The notes under the pieces: generated by a model
The model's database searches: none
Told to the model about the DNA's origin: nothing
The model's input: only the letters and a program-made list of their open reading frames with translations
Assembly: GCA_036339375.1 (NCBI GenBank)
Contig: JAYZBC010000091.1
Span: 1-7,087, forward strand
Length of the DNA: 7,087 bases
Source of the DNA: JAYZBC01 sp036339375
Lineage (GTDB): Bacteria; Pseudomonadota; Alphaproteobacteria; MPNO01; UBA2964
Direction of reading: 5' to 3'
Shown: piece by piece, positions 1-5,848 of the stretch
Layout of the letters: the number at the start of each line of letters is the position of its first letter
Numbering within the stretch: the first letter of the stretch is position 1
Position numbers and translations under genes: made by a program

Positions 1-127
1 CTATCACTAGAAGTTTATTTAGCTCTCTTTCCTCGGCTTGTTTAGCCGCATGGGCTAATAAATCACTTGTATCAAAATGTTCTCGAAGGCGGATTTTTTG
101 AATTTTGGATGGGCTAATATCCGGCAT
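1..127 (-). CDS. Unrecognised protein, N-terminal fragment (runs off left edge)
   Basis: This is an open frame of 42 codons plus one base, starting at ATG 127-125 and still open at the window edge, so only the N-terminus is seen. A ribosome-binding site GGAG lies at 140-137, nine bases before the ATG. A TATAAT-type -10 box sits about 48 bases upstream of the start, so both expression signals support a real gene. The peptide begins MPDISPSKIQKIRLREHFDT and continues as a charged stretch rich in Ala, Glu, Lys and Leu (residues 20-40) that looks helical. There is no signal peptide or membrane segment in this part. I do not recognise a family. It is divergent from the binding-protein gene, so it could be a regulator or an enzyme of the same pathway, but that is only a guess from position. 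It is too short for the usual ORF length cut-offs. Confidence 0.65.
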   Translation of the reverse strand, partial: MPDISPSKIQKIRLREHFDTSDLLAHAAKQAEERELNKLLVI

Positions 128-174
128 TTTTTCGTTCTCCGCAAAATTGAAAAAAACATAAAGTGTCATCATAC

Positions 175-203
175 ATTATATTTCATTTAATCAAAAATTT
201 TAA
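175..203 (-). promoter_or_regulatory. Candidate sigma70-type promoter for the left-edge gene
   Basis: Read on the minus strand, TTAAAA (203-198, four of six matches to TTGACA) is followed by a 17-base spacer and a perfect TATAAT (180-175). The predicted transcript would start near 168 and give a leader of about 40 bases before the ATG at 127, with the GGAG ribosome-binding site inside it. The surrounding sequence is very AT-rich, so chance matches are easy. The exact -10 box, ideal spacing and sensible leader length make this the best promoter candidate in the window. Confidence 0.45.
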
Positions 204-231
204 AACAAATTCGCATGCTTCCATGGTTCAC

Positions 232-280
232 TTGACAACTTAAATTTTATTGGTCGTACTCACTTACATAAAAAGATAAT
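232..280 (+). promoter_or_regulatory. Weak candidate promoter region for the binding-protein operon
   Basis: A perfect -35 box TTGACA lies at 232-237, but the hexamer 17 bases downstream (CGTACT, 255-260) matches TATAAT at only three positions. A better -10 box, GATAAT at 275-280 (five of six), has no good -35 box at normal spacing; TTGGTC at 250-255 is 19 bases away. Either could drive the gene starting at 375, leaving a leader of roughly 90 to 110 bases. A weak -10 box next to a perfect -35 box can mark an activator-dependent promoter, but I see no clear operator. A start site in this general region is likely because the gene to the left is divergent; its exact place is uncertain. Confidence 0.3.
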
Positions 281-360
281 CCAGTAAAAAGTCGGTTGAG
301 TTATAAAAAATATTTACGAGATGGAGCATAAATAAATTTCTAAACCGCGCTAGCTTCAAC

Positions 361-367
361 AGGGAGG
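361..367 (+). promoter_or_regulatory. Strong Shine-Dalgarno site of the binding-protein gene
   Basis: AGGGAGG lies seven bases before the ATG at 375. It is the strongest ribosome-binding site in the window and fixes the start codon. The other importer genes have weaker or no visible sites, which fits the need for far more binding protein than membrane subunits. Confidence 0.8.
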
Positions 368-374
368 TAATTTC

Positions 375-1961
375 ATGAATAAACAATTAAATTTAAAAGG
401 CAATTTGTTTGTAATTAGCTGTGTTTTTTCGATTCTTCTTTTAGTGAATGTGTTTGGATCTGTAAGTGCAAAATCAAAAACTTTGCGTTATGCCGTTCAA
501 ACCTTTGGAGCAGAAACTTTTGACCCGACGGTTACTTCTATTTCTACCGGTCTTGGATTTGCTGGCCCTCTTTGGGATTGGTTAACGAGTGTTGACATCA
601 ATGGAAACCTAAAGGCTGGTTTAGCTACTGGTTGGAGTTCTTCTGAGAATTCAAAGGTTTGGACTATTACCCTCCGTCAAGGTGTAAAATTTCATGACGG
701 AACAGAAATGACCGCCAATGACGTAAAATTTACTTTACTAAATGGATTCACGAGGAAAGGAGCTAAAGCGTCACGTACTCGGCAGTTCCGAAAAAAAATT
801 AAAGCTGTAAAAGTCCTAAGTTCTCATTCAGTAAAAATTATAATGAAAAGTGCATGGCCCACTTTTGCTCACGATATTTCCAATCAACCTGGTATAGAAG
901 GAATTGTTTTACCAAAAACCTATATCGAAAAAGTTGGTTGGAAAAAATTTGCTAGAAAACCAGTTGGGACGGGTGCTTTTAAATTTTTAGAACACAAAGT
1001 CGGGAACATGGTGGCCTTTGCGGCAAACAAAAACCATTGGAGATATAAACCCCAATTTGAAAGAATGGAAATTCTTCTTGTTCCTGAGGCTGCCACAAGA
1101 GTTGCTATGCTTAAGACAGGTCAAGTTGATATTGCGGAAGTGTCTCCTGATGATTCAGAGAAACTGGCAAAAGCCGGTTTTAAATTTGCCCGGGACCCTC
1201 AAGCAACTTCGCTTCGCCTCCATTTATACGGAACCTATTACAAAAATGCTGGGCCAACAGGGAAACTAGAAGTTAGAAAGGCCCTCAATTTAGCCATTAA
1301 TCGTGATGAAATGGTTAAAGCTTTGTTCAGGGGGGCCGGAAAGCCAGCGGCAGTTTTCCCGATTTCTGAATTATCTATAGGTTATCCGAAAGGGCTAAAA
1401 GCATATCCTTATGATCCTTCCCAGGCTCGAAAACTTCTTCGGAAAGCTGGATATTCTAATGGATTTAAAATTAAACTTTATTCGTTACCAGTTGGCGGTT
1501 TCACTATGCACAAACAAGTTTGTGAAATCGTTGCCGGATACTGGGAAGCAATTGGTGTTAAAACAGAAATTGTTCCTACAGATATTGGTGCTTTTCGACC
1601 GCTTTATATTAAACAACCTCAGTCCCCAAAAATAGTTGGCCAAGCCAGTATATTTACCACCACCGGTCGACTTAATGGTGCGTCTGCGCTTGGTATATGG
1701 TGGACTAAAAAGCGGAAAATAATTCAACTTGCTGAAAACGTTGACGACCTTTATAGCGAGACGCAGAAGGCAAGCAATGTAAAAGAAATTGCTGCAAAAA
1801 CCGAAAAGGCCTTTCGTATTTTGTATAAGGATTACAGAAGCGTGCCAATTGCAGACGTGGCAGGAATTCTTTGGGCTTATGGGAACCAGGTAGGTAGTAT
1901 GAGAGTTATACCTCATCGAGGTTTCGTCACACCCAGTCTGGTAACCGCTACCCGTAAATAG
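375..1961 (+). CDS. ABC transporter substrate-binding protein, family 5 (peptide/nickel/opine type)
   Basis: This is the periplasmic receptor that captures the substrate and delivers it to the DppBC-type permease encoded just downstream. The product has 528 residues, normal for the family. Residues 1-32 form a signal peptide: a basic N-end, a hydrophobic core (about 11-28) and a signal peptidase I site after Val-Ser-Ala (30-32). Family 5 marks include the block around residues 95-120 (WTITLRQGVKFHDGT, then an AND segment), the PVGTGAFKF turn near 196-204, LAINRDEMV near 306-314, and YDPSQARKLLRKAGY near 346-360. The mature protein is unusually basic: by hand count about 75 Lys+Arg against about 38 Asp+Glu. 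Cys16 follows a Val-Ile-Ser sequence that resembles a lipobox, but it lies in the middle of the hydrophobic core, so lipidation is unlikely. Family 5 proteins bind peptides, opines, sugars, nickel chelates and other ligands, so the ligand cannot be assigned. Linkage to a hydantoinase subunit hints at a cyclic amide or a peptide-like compound. Confidence 0.95.
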   Translation: MNKQLNLKGNLFVISCVFSILLLVNVFGSVSAKSKTLRYAVQTFGAETFDPTVTSISTGLGFAGPLWDWLTSVDINGNLKAGLATGWSSSENSKVWTITLRQGVKFHDGTEMTANDVKFTLLNGFTRKGAKASRTRQFRKKIKAVKVLSSHSVKIIMKSAWPTFAHDISNQPGIEGIVLPKTYIEKVGWKKFARKPVGTGAFKFLEHKVGNMVAFAANKNHWRYKPQFERMEILLVPEAATRVAMLKTGQVDIAEVSPDDSEKLAKAGFKFARDPQATSLRLHLYGTYYKNAGPTGKLEVRKALNLAINRDEMVKALFRGAGKPAAVFPISELSIGYPKGLKAYPYDPSQARKLLRKAGYSNGFKIKLYSLPVGGFTMHKQVCEIVAGYWEAIGVKTEIVPTDIGAFRPLYIKQPQSPKIVGQASIFTTTGRLNGASALGIWWTKKRKIIQLAENVDDLYSETQKASNVKEIAAKTEKAFRILYKDYRSVPIADVAGILWAYGNQVGSMRVIPHRGFVTPSLVTATRK

Positions 1962-2031
1962 ATACAAGAATTTTTCACCCTGTTTAGAGTAAAAACATAT
2001 CAGGGAACAACACACGGGTAATAATTAAACA
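1962..2031 (+). other. Intergenic gap with a weak hairpin, binding protein to permease
   Basis: These 70 bases separate the binding-protein stop from the dppB-type start. CCCTG (1978-1982) can pair with CAGGG (2001-2005), giving a 5-bp stem with an 18-base loop and no following T-run. Hairpins after binding-protein genes often protect the upstream mRNA or reduce read-through. This one is weak and may be chance. Only a poor Shine-Dalgarno match (GGG at 2016-2018, 13 bases before the ATG) is visible for the next gene. Confidence 0.2.
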
Positions 2032-2958
2032 ATGTGGCGTTTTATTTTTGGTCGCCTAGGGCAAAGCTTGCTGACTTTATTACTAGTCAGCGGGCTTGCC
2101 TTTGTTCTGGTTAGGATGACTGGCAATCCCATTGATATGATTTTGCCAATTGAAGCCTCTGCGGAAATGAGATCGGAGATGAGCCGTGAGCTAGGCCTAC
2201 ATCGTTCAATTTTTGTTCAATATGCTTTATTTCTTGAAGACCTTATTCGGGGAGATCTCGGAACTTCTATTCGAACCCAAAAGCCCGTAATTGATCTCCT
2301 AATGGAGCGTCTTCCTAATAGTCTCCAATTAGTAGGTGCTTCCATGCTGCTGGCGCTTATAATTGCACTACCACTGGGTATTTTTGCCGCTACAAATCGA
2401 AGGAGTTTTTGGGACGCTGCGGCAAGGGGAATTGCCCTTTTTGGGCAGTCCATACCCACATTTTGGGCAGGTATCATTTTAATTTATATTTTTTCAATCT
2501 ATTTTGGTTGGTTGCCTGCGGGAAGAAAAGGTGGTTTTTTAAATTTAATACTGCCAACCCTAACTCTTGGTTTATTCGGCTTCATGCTGGCAGGAGTAGT
2601 TAGATTACTCCGTGATTCCATGATTGCTGTTCTGGACAGTGAATATATAAAATTTGCGCGCATCAAAGGCATTCAAGAAAAATCAGTAGTTTGGAAACAT
2701 GCATTAAAGAATGCCCTAATACCGGTTGTGACCTTTGTTGGATTTTATTTTGGCATACTAATTTCAGGAACGGTTGTCGTAGAAACAGTTTTTGCGTGGC
2801 CAGGTATCGGACGATTAGCTTACGAAGCGGTTCAGTGGCGGGATTATCCGGTGATTCAGGGAGTGGTACTTTTGGTTTCTCTTATAACCCTCCTTAGTAA
2901 CCTTGTGGTAGATATCGTTTATGCGTATCTGGATCCAAGGATACGCTATGGCGCCTAA
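2032..2958 (+). CDS. dppB: Dipeptide/oligopeptide ABC transporter permease, DppB type
   Basis: This is the first of two inner-membrane permease subunits forming the translocation channel. The 308 residues match the family length. An N-terminal membrane helix (about 9-28) is followed by a long extracytoplasmic segment containing the typical GDLGTSI piece (74-80). Further helices lie near 100-121, 134-158, 172-193, 233-252 and 275-298. The cytoplasmic coupling loop that contacts the ATPases is clear: EYIKFARIKG (204-213), then KHALKNALIP (222-231). Other family marks are FAWPGIGRLAYEAV (254-267) and the C-terminal YLDPRIRYG (299-307). The start is the ATG of MWRFIFGRLGQ, a typical DppB beginning, although the ribosome-binding site is poor. 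It overlaps the next gene by 11 bases. The symbol marks the family; the substrate is unknown. Confidence 0.95.
   Translation: MWRFIFGRLGQSLLTLLLVSGLAFVLVRMTGNPIDMILPIEASAEMRSEMSRELGLHRSIFVQYALFLEDLIRGDLGTSIRTQKPVIDLLMERLPNSLQLVGASMLLALIIALPLGIFAATNRRSFWDAAARGIALFGQSIPTFWAGIILIYIFSIYFGWLPAGRKGGFLNLILPTLTLGLFGFMLAGVVRLLRDSMIAVLDSEYIKFARIKGIQEKSVVWKHALKNALIPVVTFVGFYFGILISGTVVVETVFAWPGIGRLAYEAVQWRDYPVIQGVVLLVSLITLLSNLVVDIVYAYLDPRIRYGA
2937..2941 (+). promoter_or_regulatory. Shine-Dalgarno site that sets the dppC start
   Basis: AAGGA lies six bases before the ATG at 2948, inside the end of the upstream permease gene. It favours 2948 over the in-frame ATG at 2921, which would add nine residues and lengthen the overlap to 38 bases. 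Confidence 0.65.
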
Positions 2959-3850
2959 ATCAAAACGTGAAACCCCTATTGCCCCGACAGAAACTGAAAC
3001 CAAAAGAAATGTGGTGAAATCGGTTAAAAAAATACCCATTTTAGCTATTTCTATTCTTACAACTTTTATAATTTTAGCCCTTTTTGCTGAATGGGTAGCC
3101 CCCTATTCACCTACTAAAATTAATTTAACTAATCGTTTGTTACCACCATTTTGGGAAGGAAATGGTTCCCTTGATCATTTATTAGGTACCGACCGCATTG
3201 GTCGAGATATATTGAGTAGAGTAATTTTTGGTGCAAGAATTTCTTTAACGGCTGGATTAGTAGCGGTTTGCATTGCAGCATTTATCGGTACTGTACTAGG
3301 ACTCATATCCGGTTATTTCGGAAAATTGACTGATAGTGTTATCATGCGTTTAACAGATGCGATGTTGTCCTTACCCATTATTCTCATTGCACTCTTGTTT
3401 GCTGTAACTCTAGGCCCAAGTTTTACTAATTTAATCATTGTTCTCGGAATTGTAATGTGGGCACGATTTGCCCGGCTAGTGCGTGGTGAGGTTTTAACTT
3501 GGAAAGAAAGAGAATTTGTGGCGCTTGCCCGGGTGGTTGGAGCTTCTCCTTTTCGAATTATGGTGCGTCATATCCTGCCGAATGTGCTTAATCCATTAGT
3601 TATTTTATCCACTCTGCAAATTGGTTGGGTTATTATAGTTGAATCTTCTTTAAGTTTTCTTGGGGCGGGTATTCCACCGCCTACCCCATCTTGGGGAGCG
3701 ATGATGGCTGACGGCAGATCGTATATCGATAGCGCAATTTGGCTTTCTTTGTATCCCGGCATTGCGCTCGTTGCTGTGGTTTTATCTGTTAATATGTTGG
3801 GAGACTGGCTGAGAGACTATCTTGATCCAAAAATGAGAAATTTACGGTAA
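2948..3850 (+). CDS. dppC: Dipeptide/oligopeptide ABC transporter permease, DppC type
   Basis: This is the second permease subunit, which pairs with the DppB-type protein. From the ATG at 2948 it has 300 residues, a normal length. A charged cytoplasmic N-tail (1-28) leads into the first helix (about 29-50). The hallmark block HLLGTDRIGRDILSRV lies at 77-92. Further helices fall near 99-121, 138-157, 159-177, 217-236 and 264-286. The coupling loop reads EFVALARVVGAS (189-200), followed by RHILPN (207-212). The family segment SLSFLGAGIPPPTPSWG (234-250) and the terminal WLRDYLDPKMR (287-297) are intact. The gene overlaps the upstream permease by 11 bases, so translation is probably coupled. Its stop codon is only 14 bases from the stop of the oppositely oriented dppF-type gene. 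Confidence 0.95.
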   Translation: MAPKSKRETPIAPTETETKRNVVKSVKKIPILAISILTTFIILALFAEWVAPYSPTKINLTNRLLPPFWEGNGSLDHLLGTDRIGRDILSRVIFGARISLTAGLVAVCIAAFIGTVLGLISGYFGKLTDSVIMRLTDAMLSLPIILIALLFAVTLGPSFTNLIIVLGIVMWARFARLVRGEVLTWKEREFVALARVVGASPFRIMVRHILPNVLNPLVILSTLQIGWVIIVESSLSFLGAGIPPPTPSWGAMMADGRSYIDSAIWLSLYPGIALVAVVLSVNMLGDWLRDYLDPKMRNLR

Positions 3851-3864
3851 AATCTAATACAAAT

Positions 3865-4848
3865 TTAATTGTCTTTTTTAAATAAATGACAGGCAGTTAG
3901 GTGATTAGATTTAATTTCATCAAGTTTTGGACTCTCCTTGGAACAATGGTCCATAACAGAAGGGCATCTTGTATGAAAACGACACCCCGAAGGAGGGGAA
4001 GTAGGGCTTGGAATTTCACCTGTCAATAAAATTTCATCATCTCTGGCTTTTGGGTGAGCAGGTAAGGCTGCTGATAAAAGGGCCTTAGTATATGGATGTT
4101 GTGGATTATCAAATAAAGAATCACATGGTGCAAACTCAACGACTTGTCCCAAATACATAACAGCAATTTTATCGCAAAGATGTCTTGAAGCTGCCAGATC
4201 GTGGGAGATCATTAAATAGCTCAGGTTTAGACGGTTTTGAAGTGATTTTAATAAATTAATGATTTGACTTCTTATGGATGCATCTAGAGAGGCCACTGGT
4301 TCATCTAAGATTATCAATTGTGCTTCATTAGCTAAAGAACGAGCTATTGCAATTCGTTGCCTTTGTCCTCCGCTAAATTCATGAGGGTAAAGATTTGAAG
4401 TATTAGGATCCAATTCGACAGCCTCTAAAACCTCCTTTACCCGTTTTGAAGTTTTATCCTTTGTTAAATTTCCGGCAACAACAATCGGTTCTGCAATAAT
4501 ATCTCCCACGCGCATCCTTGGATTTAAAGAACTTTGGGGATCCTGAAAAACCGCTTGGACTTTTCTGCAATATGATTTGTTTTCGGAACGAGAAAAATTT
4601 TTAATAGATTTTCCAAAAAATTGAATCTCACCATTTGTCGGCTTTTCGAGGCGTAATATTAACCTGGCCATAGTTGTTTTTCCGCAACCAGATTCTCCGA
4701 TGAGACCGACTGTTTCGCCTTCTTCAATTTTAATATTTATGCCGTCTACAGCTTTTACTGAACCACGGGAGCGTGAAAAGAGAAGCCCACTCGAAATGGT
4801 AAAGTGTTTTTCCAAATCCACAGTTTCAATTATTGTATTTTCAGTCAT
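3865..4848 (-). CDS. dppF: Peptide ABC transporter ATP-binding protein, DppF/OppF type
   Basis: This is one of two different ATPases powering the importer from the cytoplasmic face. From the ATG at 4848 it has 327 residues. Walker A is GESGCGKT (51-58), the Q-loop Gln is at 102 in FQDPQSSLNPR, and the ABC signature is FSGGQRQR (158-165). Walker B is LIILDEP with catalytic Glu183, and the switch His is at 216. The C-terminal oligopeptide-transporter domain follows, with HPYTKALL (251-258) and four cysteines (289, 295, 302, 320). In relatives such cysteines bind a 4Fe-4S cluster. The start is chosen because ATG 4848 overlaps the dppD stop by 8 bases, giving translational coupling. A GTG at 4875 would add nine residues but has no ribosome-binding site, and neither start has a good one. 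All catalytic motifs are intact. It probably pairs with the DppD-type protein and with the plus-strand permeases. Confidence 0.93.
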   Translation of the reverse strand: MTENTIIETVDLEKHFTISSGLLFSRSRGSVKAVDGINIKIEEGETVGLIGESGCGKTTMARLILRLEKPTNGEIQFFGKSIKNFSRSENKSYCRKVQAVFQDPQSSLNPRMRVGDIIAEPIVVAGNLTKDKTSKRVKEVLEAVELDPNTSNLYPHEFSGGQRQRIAIARSLANEAQLIILDEPVASLDASIRSQIINLLKSLQNRLNLSYLMISHDLAASRHLCDKIAVMYLGQVVEFAPCDSLFDNPQHPYTKALLSAALPAHPKARDDEILLTGEIPSPTSPPSGCRFHTRCPSVMDHCSKESPKLDEIKSNHLTACHLFKKDN

Positions 4849-5839
4849 CTTCACTATGGAGCCAGCAAGAGACACGATGATTATGAGAAAGTTTTACTTC
4901 GGGAGGAATTTTACTTTTGCAAATCGTTTTGGCCTCCGAACAACGAGGTTCAAACGGACAGCCCGGTGGAAGATTAGCTGGAGTAGGAGGTTGCCCGGGA
5001 ATTGAGTTTAGGTGTTCAACGCGGGTATGGAGTTGAGGAAGAGAATTAATCAAACCCCGTGTATAGGGGTGAGCTGGTTTATCAAATAAATCCTCTACAT
5101 TTGCCTCTTCAAGTATTTGGCCACAATACATGACTGCTACCCTATCACAAATTTTAGCCGCAACGCCCAAATCATGAGTGATAAACAGTATCCCTAAATT
5201 AGATTGGCGTTGCAGGTTTTTAAGTAATCTTAAATATTGCGCTTGAATTGTTACGTCTAGTGACGTTGTTGGCTCGTCGGCAATAAGTAATTTTGGATTA
5301 CTGGCGACTGCAATAGCGCCTACAACACGTTGACGCATGCCGCCGCTAAATTGGTGGGGATAAGCATTCATACGAGTTTCTGGGTCAGAAATACCCACCC
5401 GTTTGAGTAAATCAAAAATTTGATCTCTGATAGAACCCTCTCCAAACCGATGAATTCGAACCGATTCAGCAACCTGTTTGCCAATAGTAAAAACTGGATT
5501 AAGGGAGGTAAGGGGATCTTGGAGAATCATTGAAATAATTTTTCCCCTATATTCCCGCATTTGACCTTCTGAAATCTTTAATAGGTCACGTCCATCAAGG
5601 AAAATTTTTCCGCCAACAATTTTACCAGCGGGCCCTTGGACCAACCTCAGAATGGAAAGTGCCATTACACTCTTCCCAGACCCGGATTCTCCTAATACAC
5701 CCAAAGTCTCTCCGGCTTTCAGAGTAAAAGATACGTTGTTTACAGCTTTAACTACCCCTCGCGTTGTAAAAAAAAAGGTATTTAAATTTTCAACAGAAAG
5801 AAGGGGTTTGGTTTTATTGCTTTTGGGTAATAAAGACAT
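4841..5839 (-). CDS. dppD: Peptide ABC transporter ATP-binding protein, DppD/OppD type
   Basis: This is the second ATPase of the importer, with 332 residues. Walker A is GESGSGKS (50-57), the Q-loop Gln is at 107 in ILQDPLTSLNP, and the signature is FSGGMRQR (164-171). The Met after SGG is typical of DppD, where DppF has Gln. Walker B is LLIADEP with Glu189, and the switch His is at 222. The C-terminal domain has AHPYTRGL (256-263), the proline-rich IPGQPP turn (280-285) and cysteines 294, 300, 307 and 325, matching the Fe-S cysteine pattern of relatives. It starts 9 bases after the HyuB stop and overlaps the dppF-type start. No Shine-Dalgarno site is visible, so it probably relies on ribosomes finishing HyuB. 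Three Phe codons (22-24) form a run of nine T bases (plus-strand A-run 5768-5776), a place where slippage or read error could occur. Confidence 0.94.
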   Translation of the reverse strand: MSLLPKSNKTKPLLSVENLNTFFFTTRGVVKAVNNVSFTLKAGETLGVLGESGSGKSVMALSILRLVQGPAGKIVGGKIFLDGRDLLKISEGQMREYRGKIISMILQDPLTSLNPVFTIGKQVAESVRIHRFGEGSIRDQIFDLLKRVGISDPETRMNAYPHQFSGGMRQRVVGAIAVASNPKLLIADEPTTSLDVTIQAQYLRLLKNLQRQSNLGILFITHDLGVAAKICDRVAVMYCGQILEEANVEDLFDKPAHPYTRGLINSLPQLHTRVEHLNSIPGQPPTPANLPPGCPFEPRCSEAKTICKSKIPPEVKLSHNHRVSCWLHSEDD

Positions 5840-5848
5840 TTGAATTTT

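Noticed and set aside
195..249. Repeated AAATTTTA and the palindrome TTTTAAAA in the divergent intergenic region
   Set aside because: These are low-complexity AT strings expected by chance in such AT-rich DNA; no matching longer inverted repeat was found.
410..425. Possible lipobox (Val-Ile-Ser-Cys, Cys16) in the binding protein
   Set aside because: The hydrophobic core continues for about 12 residues after the Cys and ends in a good signal peptidase I site (Val-Ser-Ala, 30-32), so secretion without lipidation fits better.
1485..2015. Minus-strand open frame of 176 codons opposite the end of the binding-protein gene
   Set aside because: It lies almost fully antisense to a clear family 5 gene, has no recognisable domain, and its composition looks like an antisense shadow.
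3859..3879. Possible intrinsic terminator between the convergent genes
   Set aside because: The stem has only four pairs, three of them A-T, and the T-run lies inside the dppF coding end; too weak to call.
4700..5005. Plus-strand open frame of 101 codons opposite the dppD/dppF junction
   Set aside because: It is antisense to two ATPase genes with intact catalytic motifs and shows no family signature.
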